Of a stretch of 64,000 bases of DNA, positions 54,801 through 63,683 are shown one piece after another (position 1 is the first letter of the stretch; every line of letters begins with the position of its first letter). Source of the DNA: Arcobacter sp. (lineage in GTDB: Bacteria; Campylobacterota; Campylobacteria; Campylobacterales; Arcobacteraceae); assembly GCA_002869535.1 (NCBI GenBank), contig PKUK01000002.1, positions 1 to 64,000 of the forward strand, in the 5' to 3' direction. The notes beneath the pieces were generated by a model. It was given only the letters and a program-made list of their open reading frames with translations, was not told the origin of the DNA and did no database searches. The position numbers and the translations under genes are program-made.

Positions 54801-55173
54801 AACAATTACAAATAATACAACAACAAATGTTGTATTACCAAAAATAATTAATACTCCAAAAGTAAAAGTATCACAAAATCAAACACCTCAAACAAATGCA
54901 AATATCGCAAAAAATGTAGGAGTTGAGAATAATAATATAAATATTGTTTCAAAGACTAATGATGGAGAAAATGCAAATAAAGTAATAACTCTAAGTGAAA
55001 TAAAAACAGCAATGAAAGAGGATAGTACAAAAAATACTAATCCATCAAATAAACAAGAAGATGTAAGAGTACCTTTATCGTCAGATTCTGTAATAGACTT
55101 AATCAACGGTGGAGTAAATCTTCCAGATGGTGTTGATCAATTGTTCTATGTAGTTGAAAATAAAACAAATTAA
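51853..55173 (+). CDS. Two-partner secretion exoprotein (TpsA, filamentous haemagglutinin-like)
   Basis: 1106 residues. Extended signal peptide with charged N-region (1-35, cleavage near SYA-A), then the TPS domain (about 37-290): GTANISQNGNTTNINQ, NRVIGNERSVINGAL, WILNSNGVLFGKNASINTAG. The rest is beta-helix-like and rich in Asn, Thr and Asp. A block at about 512-718 (AGFENGDTSGWTVD, FKWKAAGGSDAYDVFGYIL, LYIDNIATYS) looks like an inserted jelly-roll carbohydrate-binding-type module. The C-terminus is Asn/Lys-rich with no membrane anchor or cysteine. Probably a surface adhesin or matrix protein exported by the next gene. Confidence 0.9.
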   Translation: MKRLIDFSSRFKILKGGKISMVVSALLTGVTISYAAPSGGVVTSGTANISQNGNTTNINQSTHKATINWNKFNIASNETVNFNQPNASSITLNRVIGNERSVINGALNANGQVWILNSNGVLFGKNASINTAGLLATTAKLSDNDFNIGNYNFKNSSSNSVINLGTINISNEAYAILAGKEVTNEGSIKAVKGKIHLVGADEYSINLNGNSLLNLTVKKGILDSIVKNSGSIKADGGEIYLTTNAVNELLKGVVNNTGVIEANSMDGLTGKVELFAHGGEAQVGGTISATDGFVETSGKDFTFDGANIITSNWLIDPVNITIDAALATAIQNALDTADVTITTDGSNTPDTNSGESVGDGNINVNANITTNALASDKTLSLLAHNNIVFADGVSIDASQNSNANKLNVILTADKDNNGTGQVILTGATGNTIITNNGDLTINNQVDSNVEGETPFTINAGTGKVTLYDDLGQNKKLKSLTVSAASLDLGTKLHYINTLNEQVYNAVVNSLATAQFANAGFENGDTSGWTVDTTNTIYLNGGSTIAGYGTPNDDTLPTTVATKTSNSGAYDDYTSTGTYTSQISTDTDTDGGSSSLQLTYSGGQVSEGYGVVHGPSVVSDNTVSLQEGDGVSFKWKAAGGSDAYDVFGYILNVDTGETQAILNQTGANASASTSWDSASVTATKAGNYKFIFIAGSWDASGGRALGANLYIDNIATYSNKTFSGSAVTFNSPLNANQSEVQIKADKVSLNANVTGTNILKINQRTAGNGIEIGGATNSDTSVLDITTDDMAKIGNFSKVVFGDDTTGKITTKGDITAGYDLTLIGKTAGVEIANELNIGTKTLTIESNSDVTDTGTGHIIAKNLNLKGTGTFILDNDNNDVDVLAAGTKDSPIGKLIYKDADDVTIGKVDNSKGLNAKDTIEVTTLTNNINVSQDIITDNQNTDAIKLNANGTVSKGSSYVGPKIQTTVKETDTRADEIKKVITTITNNTTTNVVLPKIINTPKVKVSQNQTPQTNANIAKNVGVENNNINIVSKTNDGENANKVITLSEIKTAMKEDSTKNTNPSNKQEDVRVPLSSDSVIDLINGGVNLPDGVDQLFYVVENKTN

Positions 55174-55196
55174 GATAAAAAATAGGAATAAACAAA

Positions 55197-56882
55197 ATGA
55201 ATAAAATAAATAAATTAATAACACTATCACTTATAGTTTCAAGTTCACTACTAGCAGCAACACCAAATATTGGTGATGCTGTAAAACAGGTGCAAACTCC
55301 TCAAAATGTTATAAAAAAAGATACTCCTCTTGTAGAAGTTTCAGGAATAAAAAAATATGCTCCTACCATGAAAGATGATAAAAGTGGCAAAACATTATTT
55401 GTTAAAAGCTTTAAAATAGAGAATGCGATTCATGTTGAAGAATCTAAATTACAAGATTTAATCTCTTCTTATGTGGAAAAAAATTTAAGCTTTAAAGAGA
55501 TTCAAGAAGTAACTTCTATTATTACAAAATACTATAGAGCCAAAGGTTACTTTGTAGCAAGAGCATATCTTCCTGTACAAAATATATATAAAAACAATGG
55601 AGTAATTACAATTTCAATTATTGAGGGTAATTATGGAAAGTTTAATTTAAAAAATAGCTCATTTGTTAAAGATAGTATTGTTAAAGGAATGCTTGATACA
55701 GCAAAAAGTGATAATATCGTTTCAACAAATACTTTAGAAAGAAGTATGTTAATTATTAATGATACACCTGGTGTAATTGTTACAAGTGCTGATGTTATGC
55801 CAGGAAGTGAGGTTGGAACTTCTGATTTTACTATCACAACAGAAGCATCAAAAAGAGTTGATGGATATATTTTAGCTGATAATTATGGAAGTAGATATAC
55901 AGGTAAAAATAGAGTTATGGCTGGAGTTAATGTAAACTCTCCTTTTAAAATAGGAGATAAGGTATCATTAAGTGGTCTTTTAAGTGATAATACTGATTTA
56001 AAAAATGGTAGGTTAGCATATAGTGCTCCTTTGATGTCAAATGGTTTAAGAGGAGAACTCTCTTATTCTAAGACTACTTATGCTTTAGGGGACAAATATT
56101 CAAATCTTGATGCAAAGGGTAATTCTACATCATTAGAAGCTACTTTTACTTATCCTATTATACTAACAAGAATGGAGAATTTAAATAGTTCATTAAATCT
56201 TGCTAAGAAAGATTTAAAAGATGAAATAAATGCTCAAGATGACACAACAAAAAAAGATGTTAAATCTTTAAGTTTAGGATTAGACTATGATAAGAGTTAT
56301 TTAGCATTTAATCTTCCTTCATCTTCACAAGTTAGTTTTAATTATACCTATGGGAAGTTAAGCTTTGATGATTCTAGTAAAGAAGCTGATGATGAAGCAG
56401 GAGCTAATACAAATGGCAATTATTCTAAAATTAATTTAGATTTATCACATAGTATTGATTTTACTGAAAAACTTTCATTAAGTACCTCATTAAACTTACA
56501 ATATGCCTTAGCAAATAAAAACCTAGATGGAAGTGAAGATTTATCTATTGGTGGAGCTTATGGAGTTAAATTATATCCAGATAGTGAAGTAAGTGCTGAG
56601 AATGGTTATGTATTTAATATAGAAACAAAATATAGATTACATAATATAAACTCTTTAACAAACACTGTTGGAATCTTTTATGATAGAGGAAGAGCATTTA
56701 TGGCTAATAACAATGTAGGCTATGAAGCTAAATCTTTACAAGATGTTGGTATTGGTTATTATGCGACATATAAAGACTTCTTTGGTCAAGTTCAAATAGC
56801 TTGGAATGCGGATAGTGCACAAGTTACTAGTGAACCTGATAGAAACAGTAGAGTTCTTTTTCAAGGTGGGTGGGTTTTTTAA
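55197..56882 (+). CDS. TpsB outer-membrane transporter (ShlB/FhaC/HecB family)
   Basis: 561 residues. Signal peptide (1-19), linker, POTRA-like domains (about 68-215) with VEESKLQDLISSYVEKNLSF and ITKYYRAKGYFVARAYLPVQ, then a 16-strand barrel ending in aromatic Phe (QGGWVF), the usual BAM recognition end. It secretes the TpsA partner, whose gene ends 23 bases upstream. GNRVMAGVNVNSPF-type barrel start is visible as NRVMAGVNVNSPFKIGD. Confidence 0.92.
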   Translation: MNKINKLITLSLIVSSSLLAATPNIGDAVKQVQTPQNVIKKDTPLVEVSGIKKYAPTMKDDKSGKTLFVKSFKIENAIHVEESKLQDLISSYVEKNLSFKEIQEVTSIITKYYRAKGYFVARAYLPVQNIYKNNGVITISIIEGNYGKFNLKNSSFVKDSIVKGMLDTAKSDNIVSTNTLERSMLIINDTPGVIVTSADVMPGSEVGTSDFTITTEASKRVDGYILADNYGSRYTGKNRVMAGVNVNSPFKIGDKVSLSGLLSDNTDLKNGRLAYSAPLMSNGLRGELSYSKTTYALGDKYSNLDAKGNSTSLEATFTYPIILTRMENLNSSLNLAKKDLKDEINAQDDTTKKDVKSLSLGLDYDKSYLAFNLPSSSQVSFNYTYGKLSFDDSSKEADDEAGANTNGNYSKINLDLSHSIDFTEKLSLSTSLNLQYALANKNLDGSEDLSIGGAYGVKLYPDSEVSAENGYVFNIETKYRLHNINSLTNTVGIFYDRGRAFMANNNVGYEAKSLQDVGIGYYATYKDFFGQVQIAWNADSAQVTSEPDRNSRVLFQGGWVF

Positions 56883-56901
56883 TAAATCTTCTACTTAAAC
56901 G

Positions 56902-56925
56902 GAATATGAATTTTTTTTCATATTC
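56902..56925. terminator. AT-rich hairpin after tpsB
   Basis: GAATATGAA (56902-56910), loop of six T, TTCATATTC (56917-56925). Perfect 9-bp stem but only two G-C pairs per arm and no clear T-run after it. Likely a weak terminator or 3' end structure. Confidence 0.4.
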
Positions 56926-56983
56926 TATTCATAAAGGCGTCATCTAAAAACTATATTATTCCCTAAAATAAAAAAGGAAATAT

Positions 56984-58066
56984 GTGTTAAGTATGTCGCT
57001 AAAAGCTTTAAAAGCCAATCCTCTAAAAACAACTTTAATATATATAAGTCTAATATTTTCAATAACATCTATTTTTCTTATTAGCTCTATTTCAAACGGA
57101 GTTATTTCTATGTACTCAAATATGCTAAAGAGTGATGGGGATATCATCATAACTCAAGCAAAAATCTCTGATACATTTTTTTCAAGTGTAGATATAAATC
57201 TAATAAATAAAATTAACCAACTAAAAGAAGTACAAAAAACTTCAGCGATAATCGTAGGGGCTAGTCCAGTTGAAAACTTGCCAATCGTTGCTGTTTATGG
57301 AGTTACAAAAAATCGATTTGATAATTATAAATTAACACAAGGTTCTTATGCAAAACTAAACGAAGTACTTGTTGGAAAATCTATTTACAATTCACTATCA
57401 AACAAAAAAACTATTCAAATAGCCCATAAAAGATTCAGAGTATCAGGAGTATATGAAAGTGAAATAGGCTTTGAAAATGGAGGTGTGGTTTTAAATATCT
57501 CTGATGCTAGTTCCATATTTAACAAAAGTGCTTCAATGATAATGGTCAATAGTAAAATTGATACAAATATCAAAAACCTTATATCAAAAATACAAAGTCT
57601 AAGTTCAAACATAGAAGCAAAATCAACTCAAAATTTTGTGGATAATTACAACCAATTTAAAATCATAAAAACCTCATCAAATCTTATTGGTCTTATCTCT
57701 TTTTGTATGGGATTACTTGGAATTGTGAGCATCATGAGTATAACAATAAATCAAAGAAAAACAGAGTTTGGTATAAAAAGAGCTATTGGAATTTCTACAA
57801 AAAAAATTATTTTACAAATTATGACGGAAAGTTCTATTTTAGGATTTTTAAGTTTTATTAGTGCCTTTTTCATCTCTTGGATTTTTTTATATTTTATAAG
57901 AACTTCATCGCTTTTTCATGGATATGTAAATGGAGAGATTTCATCTACTTTAGCTTTTTATCTCTTTGTCTGTTCTCTTACAATGGCAATCTTAGGCTCA
58001 ATTATCCCCGCGCTAAATGCCTCAAAAGTTGACCCAATTATTTTAATGCAAGGGGATAAGATATGA
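56984..58066 (+). CDS. ABC transporter permease, FtsX/MacB-like
   Basis: 360 residues from a GTG start at the right distance (5 bases) from AAAAAGGA; an ATG nine bases on is the alternative. Helix 1 at about 17-40, a periplasmic MacB-PCD-like domain (about 45-225), then three helices (about 230-260, 280-305, 325-350) and the family end SIIPALNASKVDPIILMQGD. It works with the ATPase gene, which overlaps it by ATGA. Such pairs move lipoproteins, peptides or act in envelope stress. Confidence 0.88.
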   Translation: MLSMSLKALKANPLKTTLIYISLIFSITSIFLISSISNGVISMYSNMLKSDGDIIITQAKISDTFFSSVDINLINKINQLKEVQKTSAIIVGASPVENLPIVAVYGVTKNRFDNYKLTQGSYAKLNEVLVGKSIYNSLSNKKTIQIAHKRFRVSGVYESEIGFENGGVVLNISDASSIFNKSASMIMVNSKIDTNIKNLISKIQSLSSNIEAKSTQNFVDNYNQFKIIKTSSNLIGLISFCMGLLGIVSIMSITINQRKTEFGIKRAIGISTKKIILQIMTESSILGFLSFISAFFISWIFLYFIRTSSLFHGYVNGEISSTLAFYLFVCSLTMAILGSIIPALNASKVDPIILMQGDKI

Positions 58067-58689
58067 TTATTGAAGCTTCAAATATTTCACACAATTATGC
58101 TTGTGATGTTGCACTAAAAGATATTAACTTACAAATAAAAAAGAGTGAATTTATCTGTTTAATTGGAGAAAGTGGTAGTGGAAAGACAACACTACTATCT
58201 ATATTATCTACACTTCTTAAACCTAAAGAAGGAGATTTAAAATTTGAAGATAGTAATTATTCTGATATTAAAAACATAGATAATTTTAGACAAAAAAATA
58301 TCGGTTTTATTTTTCAATTTCACTATTTGATAAATTACCTAAACAACTTTGAAAATATAAAACTAGCAAACGAAGAAGCTACAAAAGAAGAGATAAACAC
58401 TCTTCTTGAACTACTTGATATAAAAGATTTAGCAAAAAAATTTCCAAATGAAATATCAGGGGGAGAGAGACAAAGGGTTGCCATAGCTAGAGCACTTATA
58501 AATACTCCAAAAGTTCTTTTTGCAGATGAACCAACAGGAAACTTAGACTCTAAAAACGCAAAAATAGTATTTGACCTATTTAGAAAACTATCAAATGAAG
58601 GCATGACAATAGTTGTGGCAACGCACAATAAAGAGTTAGCAAAAACAGCTGATAAGATTTACGAAGTAAAGGATGGTCAACTTGGATAA
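58063..58689 (+). CDS. ABC transporter ATP-binding protein, LolD/MacB-like
   Basis: 208 residues. Walker A GESGSGKTT (34-42), Q-loop IFQFHYL, signature ISGGERQRVAIARAL, Walker B VLFADEPTGNLDS, switch His in ATHNKE. Full set, so active. It overlaps the permease gene by four bases (ATGA) and the next gene by 17 bases, forming one operon. Confidence 0.94.
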   Translation: MIIEASNISHNYACDVALKDINLQIKKSEFICLIGESGSGKTTLLSILSTLLKPKEGDLKFEDSNYSDIKNIDNFRQKNIGFIFQFHYLINYLNNFENIKLANEEATKEEINTLLELLDIKDLAKKFPNEISGGERQRVAIARALINTPKVLFADEPTGNLDSKNAKIVFDLFRKLSNEGMTIVVATHNKELAKTADKIYEVKDGQLG

Positions 58690-60244
58690 TTTTAATATTT
58701 TTGTTAATAGACACTTTAAAATATCACTAATATTTCTATTTTTAGCACTATTCTTTGGGATTTTATATTCAGTAAATTTATTAGGTTTTTCTATTGACTC
58801 TAAGACTTTATTACCATCAAATATGCGTTCGCTTCATATAAGCCTTATACTTTATGGTTTTGTTCCTTTGATGCTTTCTTATTTACCATTTTTGATTATA
58901 AATAAAGAGGGGGTAAAAAGTGAGCAAGGTTTACACTACCTAAATCTTTATACTATTTTTTGGTATATCTTTTTAGTCTTTATGATTAGCTCACTTCTTT
59001 TTGGAAACACAAGAGGCTTGGCTTTTTATGACTTTCCCTATGAGTTAAATTTTATACTTGCCCTGTCTGGTCTTTTTTATATAGTTGCTTTATACAAATA
59101 TATAAAAGCTTATGAAATTATACCTTTATGGATAAAGGTATGTTTATGGATAGTAGTTATTGCACCTTTTGGGCTTTTGATTTTGATGAATCCAACTATT
59201 GGACAAGTAGAAAGTACAATTTCAGGACCTCATGGAGATAATACTTTAGGTATGAGTTTAGCTTTGATTCCTATATATTATCTCATCATCAAACTTCTAA
59301 ATATTGGCTCTTTTAAAGCTAGATGGAACATCTTATGGATTATTCCTACTATATTTTATTTTGGCTCAGTTTTATATAGAACTTTTATAGGACACTTAAC
59401 ATATGAACAAGAGTGGTTTTTACAATGGCTTACATTTTTGTATATACCTATTTTATATAGATGGTATAAAGATGCACAAATAGAAAACTTTGCTAAAAAA
59501 GCCCTTCTTATATCTATCCTTGCCTTTTTATTTGTAGATGTTGAAGGCAATATTCTGTTTATCCCAGAGTTTAGATGGCTTTTTCATAGAAATGATCTAA
59601 TTGTTGCCCACGCACATGTTGCTATGGGGATAGGTGTATTTTTTATGGTAATTGCTATGTTTGTTTCATATATAAAAGAGTTAAAAAAAGTATCTTTTTA
59701 TGTTTTATATCTTGGTGGTCTTTTAGGTATTTTCACAGTACTTAGTATTTCTGGATTTATTCAAGCAAATGTTATCCAAGGAAATATTCAAGCACTTTGG
59801 ACATATAGAAGTATATTTGGAGTGGTGACACTCTTATCACTATTTAGTTTCATATCTTTTAAACTGCAACTTACAAATCTACAAAAGTATAATCTAATGG
59901 GAGTATTGGCTGATGGACTTGGAGGAGTATTTTTAATACTTCTTGCAAGTTTTTCATATCCACTTTTAGGTTTTACTTTTTCGGGTTCTTACGAATACAT
60001 AGTTTTTGCTTTTGTTAGTAGTACTGGGATTATTCACTATTTTGCTTTAAGATACAAAGAGCATGAGCAAATACTTACAAAAATCACAGTTATTACAAGA
60101 GTGTTGATTAGCTCCGTCTTTTTTGCACTCTTTTATAATAAAACTTTAGGAATAGAAGCACTTTTGATTTCACTATTTGATATCTCTTATGCCTCTGTTT
60201 TTTTACTATTTTTTTTAGAAAGAAGAACTCGTTCTTCTCTTTAG
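58673..60244 (+). CDS. Heme-copper-oxidase-like membrane protein lacking the copper His pair
   Basis: 523 residues, about 12 helices. HISLILYGFVPLM (H55) matches the helix II heme ligand of oxidase subunit I, and IVAHAHVAMGIG (H313, H315) matches the helix X H-x-H heme ligands. H187 in ISGPHGDNT and H in FIGHLTYEQEW might be further ligands, but the adjacent His-His of helix VII that binds CuB is nowhere in the protein. It may be a b-type heme protein with the oxidase fold rather than an oxidase. It starts inside the ATPase gene, so is translated with it. Family call inferred by motif. Confidence 0.55.
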   Translation: MVNLDNFNIFVNRHFKISLIFLFLALFFGILYSVNLLGFSIDSKTLLPSNMRSLHISLILYGFVPLMLSYLPFLIINKEGVKSEQGLHYLNLYTIFWYIFLVFMISSLLFGNTRGLAFYDFPYELNFILALSGLFYIVALYKYIKAYEIIPLWIKVCLWIVVIAPFGLLILMNPTIGQVESTISGPHGDNTLGMSLALIPIYYLIIKLLNIGSFKARWNILWIIPTIFYFGSVLYRTFIGHLTYEQEWFLQWLTFLYIPILYRWYKDAQIENFAKKALLISILAFLFVDVEGNILFIPEFRWLFHRNDLIVAHAHVAMGIGVFFMVIAMFVSYIKELKKVSFYVLYLGGLLGIFTVLSISGFIQANVIQGNIQALWTYRSIFGVVTLLSLFSFISFKLQLTNLQKYNLMGVLADGLGGVFLILLASFSYPLLGFTFSGSYEYIVFAFVSSTGIIHYFALRYKEHEQILTKITVITRVLISSVFFALFYNKTLGIEALLISLFDISYASVFLLFFLERRTRSSL

Positions 60245-60258
60245 GATTTGTTTCTTTA

Positions 60259-60277
60259 GTTGGAATTTATTTCCAAC
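60259..60277. other. Hairpin after the oxidase-like gene
   Basis: GTTGGAA (60259-60265), loop TTTAT, TTCCAAC (60271-60277). Perfect 7-bp stem 15 bases after the stop. A further AGAAGAA/TTCTTCT stem (60221-60238) ends just before the stop codon. Confidence 0.35.
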
Positions 60278-60305
60278 GATAAAAGAAAATCATAATATTA
60301 AGGTC

Positions 60306-60332
60306 CCTTTTTAAATGGGACATTTAAAAAGG
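60306..60332 (+). promoter_or_regulatory. Palindrome that can hide the ribosome binding site of the next gene
   Basis: CCTTTTTAAAT (60306-60316), loop GGGAC, ATTTAAAAAGG (60322-60332): perfect 11-bp stem whose right arm includes AAGG of the Shine-Dalgarno AAGGAG (60329-60334). A shorter competing stem GTCCC/GGGAC (60303-60307 and 60317-60321) would leave it free. Confidence 0.45.
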
Positions 60333-60339
60333 AGAATTT

Positions 60340-61317
60340 ATGCCAAAAATAGCACTTACACTTTTTATAGCATTTGAACTTTGCTATTATTTACTTATAG
60401 CGCAAACAGGTATTGTGGAATATTTTGGGTCAAATATTTTTTTAATAGCATTTTTACCTATTGGGGGAATTATTGGTTCACTATTAAGTTATTATATAAA
60501 AGTTCCAAGTCAACAGAAGATAACTATATTTTTAACAATGCAATTAATCATAACTTTTTTCTACCCAAACTTTTCAAGTATCGATCTTTTTTTATTGGGT
60601 ATTAGTGTGGGAGCATTAGCACCCTTACTTATAAATGAGTTAAAAAAGGCTAGTATCATAGAGCTTGGATTTGCTCTTTCTATCTCATATGGAGTAGGAA
60701 CTCTACTTTTTAATTATGATGTATCAAAAAGAGAGTACATAGCTATTGCTTTTACTCTAATTGCTTTACTTTGTTCTACCCAACTTCCAAGATTAAAAGA
60801 GCTAAAGAGTAATTCTGCCTTTGAGTCTTATTCTCTATTTATAATGGTTTTATGGATATTTTTAGATTCAGCACTCTTTGAAACACTATCACGAGATATA
60901 AATGTACCTATTTGGAGAGGGGGATATACTTTTGAGATAGTTGCATTTCATATTATTGGAGTAATTGCAGCTTTAAAATTTAAAATTCAAAAGTTAGAAA
61001 AAGAGCTTTTTATAGTTATCCTATTTGCACTTTCTTATCTTTTCTATTTTTTACAAGAAGCACTTTTATTATCAATTGTTTACCCTTTTGTAATCTCTTA
61101 TTACAATGTGACAATTTTACAATCATTATTAAAAAGAGATTTAAAAAGTCTAGCCTTTTATATGGTATTTATAGGATGGATAGCATCAGGGGCAGGCTTA
61201 TTTGTAGCCTTAGAAAATCTTACGCTTTTTGTACCAATTATATTTTTAATTTCACTAATAAAAGTTTTAAGTTCACAAGAAGAAAATCAATCAAAGGAGA
61301 AAGAATGTTTAAATTAG
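60340..61317 (+). CDS. Polytopic membrane protein of unknown function
   Basis: 325 residues, almost wholly hydrophobic with about 10 helices; unrecognised. Charged residues are confined to short loops. LGISVGALAPLLINELKKAS and LDSALFETLSRDINVPIW stand out; the shape resembles half or a degenerate MFS protein. It follows the oxidase-like gene and overlaps the YceI gene by 13 bases. Confidence 0.65.
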   Translation: MPKIALTLFIAFELCYYLLIAQTGIVEYFGSNIFLIAFLPIGGIIGSLLSYYIKVPSQQKITIFLTMQLIITFFYPNFSSIDLFLLGISVGALAPLLINELKKASIIELGFALSISYGVGTLLFNYDVSKREYIAIAFTLIALLCSTQLPRLKELKSNSAFESYSLFIMVLWIFLDSALFETLSRDINVPIWRGGYTFEIVAFHIIGVIAALKFKIQKLEKELFIVILFALSYLFYFLQEALLLSIVYPFVISYYNVTILQSLLKRDLKSLAFYMVFIGWIASGAGLFVALENLTLFVPIIFLISLIKVLSSQEENQSKEKECLN

Positions 61318-61829
61318 TTTTAGTCTTATTATTTGCATTAATTGTAAATGCACAAGAGTTAAAGTTGCTTGATGGTCAAATTCAAGCTCACACTGAAGTT
61401 TTTGGAGATAGTACTATTAATCCACAAACTAAAGATATCATAGCAATTGTACAAAGAGGGGACAATATAGAATCAATAAGTGGAGTATTTAGTATCAACT
61501 CTTCAACACTTGTAAGTGATAACAAAGATAGGGATAAGAATATGTATGAGTTATTAAAATCATCTATCACACCAACTATTTCTTTTAATATCACTTCAAT
61601 TACAAAAGTTGAAGATAAATACAAAATAACTGGAAACCTAACACTAAATAGCGTTACTAAAGAGATTAGTTCATTATCAACTATTAAAGAAGCTGATGGT
61701 CTAGCTATGAATGGTGATTTTTCATTTCTACTAACAGATTTTGGACTAGAGCCACCAACAATGTTTTTTCTAACTGTTAGAGATCAAATCGATATAAAAT
61801 ATAATTTTACTTTTGTAAAAGGAATGTAG
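61305..61829 (+). CDS. YceI family periplasmic protein
   Basis: 174 residues from ATG 61305, selected by AAAGGAGAAAG upstream and a signal peptide right after (FKLVLVLLFALIVNA). The YceI lipocalin-like barrel is seen: GVFSINSSTLVSDN, RDKNMYELLKSS, ITGNLTLNSVTKEIS. YceI proteins bind isoprenoid or lipid molecules. It ends directly before the next gene (no gap), so it is translationally coupled on both sides. Confidence 0.85.
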   Translation: MFKLVLVLLFALIVNAQELKLLDGQIQAHTEVFGDSTINPQTKDIIAIVQRGDNIESISGVFSINSSTLVSDNKDRDKNMYELLKSSITPTISFNITSITKVEDKYKITGNLTLNSVTKEISSLSTIKEADGLAMNGDFSFLLTDFGLEPPTMFFLTVRDQIDIKYNFTFVKGM

Positions 61830-62279
61830 ATGTTAAAGAAACTTTTAATTTTACCTCTATTTGCACTATTTTTATATGCAAATAGTTTTGAACTTAACCA
61901 AAATATTGGTAGTTTTTCTCTTCCAAATCAGTTTGATGAAAAAGAGACTATTGATAGCTCAATAGAGATGATTATTGTCTCTTTTGAAAAAGGTACGGGA
62001 GCAGACATAAACCAATTTTTATCTACTAAAGATAAAGACTTTTTGAAAAATCACCATGCTGCTTTTATTGCAAATATCTCAGGAATGCCTTCAATTATTA
62101 CAAAAATGTTTGCATTGCCTAAAATGAGAGATTATAAACACAGTGTTTTATTGATCTATGATGAAGAAGACAATAGATTTGTAAGTAAAGAGGAAAAGTC
62201 AACTCTATATAGACTTGAGAATGGTGTTATAAAATCTATCTCTTATATTACAAAAGAAGATTTAGAAAAGATTTTTTAA
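61830..62279 (+). CDS. Exported protein, possibly cysteine-less thioredoxin-like fold
   Basis: 149 residues. Signal peptide (1-17, cut near LYA-NS). MIIVSFEKGTGADINQFLS and LPKMRDYKHSVLLIYDEEDN look like the strands of a thioredoxin/YtfJ fold but there is no cysteine in the mature part, so no redox chemistry. The stop overlaps the next ATG by one base. Confidence 0.6.
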   Translation: MLKKLLILPLFALFLYANSFELNQNIGSFSLPNQFDEKETIDSSIEMIIVSFEKGTGADINQFLSTKDKDFLKNHHAAFIANISGMPSIITKMFALPKMRDYKHSVLLIYDEEDNRFVSKEEKSTLYRLENGVIKSISYITKEDLEKIF

Positions 62280-63010
62280 TGAACTTGCCAGCACTAAATG
62301 AAGTTGAAGTAGCTATAAAATCTGATGATTTAAACCATCTAAAGATACTTCATCTTAGTGATATGCATATCAATAAAAAAACTACAATAAATAGTATCCA
62401 AGAATTAGTAAAACTCAGTAATAACTGCGAAGCAGACTTTGTAGTTATCACGGGGGATATTATAGATTGTCACACAAAATACATCGCTGATAAATTAAAG
62501 CTTCTAAATACAATAGAAAAAAAAGTTTTTTATATAAGTGGAAATCATGATTTGTTTTATGGCTTTGAAGGGTTAAAATTTTTACTAAAAGATTTTATAC
62601 TACTTGATAATGAAACCTATATTTTTGAATACAACGATTCTAAAATAGCCCTTGCAGGGTTGAGTGATAGATTTTCAAAGTTTTTTAAAATCAAAAGAGA
62701 AGAGAGCAAAATTGTAAACTTTTTAAAGGAGCATAAAAACTCTATATTTTTAGCTCACCAACCAAAAGATTATAAGTTTGCTTTAAAAGCCAATGCCAAA
62801 CTTTTTTTATGTGGACATACACATGGAGGACAGATTTATCCTTTTCACTATTTTGTGAGACTTTTTCAGCCTTTTTTGGCAGGACTTTTTTATATAAAAG
62901 ATACAGCAATTTACGTTAACAAAGGTTTGGGTTATTGGGGTATAAATTTTAGATATAAAGCAAAAAGTGAAATTACCCTATTAAAATTAACATCAAAAAG
63001 TGTAAAATAA
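62279..63010 (+). CDS. Metallophosphoesterase, soluble paralogue
   Basis: 243 residues with the complete calcineurin-like set: LSDMHINK, TGDIIDCH, SGNHDLFYG, AHQPKDY, CGHTHGGQIYPF. It shares the order and the GGQI and VNKGLGYWG end with the protein at 35070-36173 but lacks its membrane helices and Tat-like motif. Coupled to the exported protein gene and followed by the two-component genes after 4 bases. Confidence 0.88.
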   Translation: MNLPALNEVEVAIKSDDLNHLKILHLSDMHINKKTTINSIQELVKLSNNCEADFVVITGDIIDCHTKYIADKLKLLNTIEKKVFYISGNHDLFYGFEGLKFLLKDFILLDNETYIFEYNDSKIALAGLSDRFSKFFKIKREESKIVNFLKEHKNSIFLAHQPKDYKFALKANAKLFLCGHTHGGQIYPFHYFVRLFQPFLAGLFYIKDTAIYVNKGLGYWGINFRYKAKSEITLLKLTSKSVK

Positions 63011-63014
63011 TCAA

Positions 63015-63683
63015 ATGAAAATCTTAATAATAGAAGATGATGTAAAAATCGTAAACTTTTTAAAAAAAGGCTTGGAAGAAGAGTCTTATAGTGTTGATTA
63101 TTCATATAATGGTGAAGAGGGATTATATTTAGCGAGTGTAAATAGCTATGATTTAATTTTACTTGATATTATGCTTCCACTACTTAATGGAATAGAAGTT
63201 TGCAAAAAACTAAGAGTAGAAGATATAAATACTCCAATTATTATGTTAACTGCACGGGATAGTATTGAAGATACTATCAAAGGCTTGGATATTGGAGCGA
63301 ATGATTATTTGCCAAAACCCTTCTCTTTTTCAGAGTTATTAGCAAGAATTAGAGTGCAATTAAGAGCAAAAGATTCAACACAAACTAAACTCAAAATTGC
63401 CGACTTAGAGTTAGACTTACTTGCAAAAACTGCCAAAAGGGCAGATGATACTATAAATCTAACTGCAAAAGAGTTTTCGCTTTTAGAGTATCTAATCAAG
63501 AACCAAAATAGAGTTTTATCAGAGACTTTATTGGGTGAAATGTTGAATAATATGGAGGAATCAAATATTAGCAATATTGTAAATGTTTATATTTATAGAC
63601 TTAGAAATAAAATAGATAAACCTTATGAAAAGAAACTTATCAAAACAGTAAGAGGATTGGGGTTTAAAATAAATGCTGAATAA
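63015..63683 (+). CDS. OmpR/PhoB-family response regulator
   Basis: 222 residues. Receiver with DD (8-9), phospho-acceptor D51 in LILLDIMLP, Thr in MLTARDS, Lys in YLPKPFS, then a winged helix (INLTAKEFSLLEYLIKNQN, VNVYIYRLRNKID, VRGLGF). Last 11 bases overlap the kinase gene. Likely to control this operon or envelope genes. Confidence 0.95.
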   Translation: MKILIIEDDVKIVNFLKKGLEEESYSVDYSYNGEEGLYLASVNSYDLILLDIMLPLLNGIEVCKKLRVEDINTPIIMLTARDSIEDTIKGLDIGANDYLPKPFSFSELLARIRVQLRAKDSTQTKLKIADLELDLLAKTAKRADDTINLTAKEFSLLEYLIKNQNRVLSETLLGEMLNNMEESNISNIVNVYIYRLRNKIDKPYEKKLIKTVRGLGFKINAE

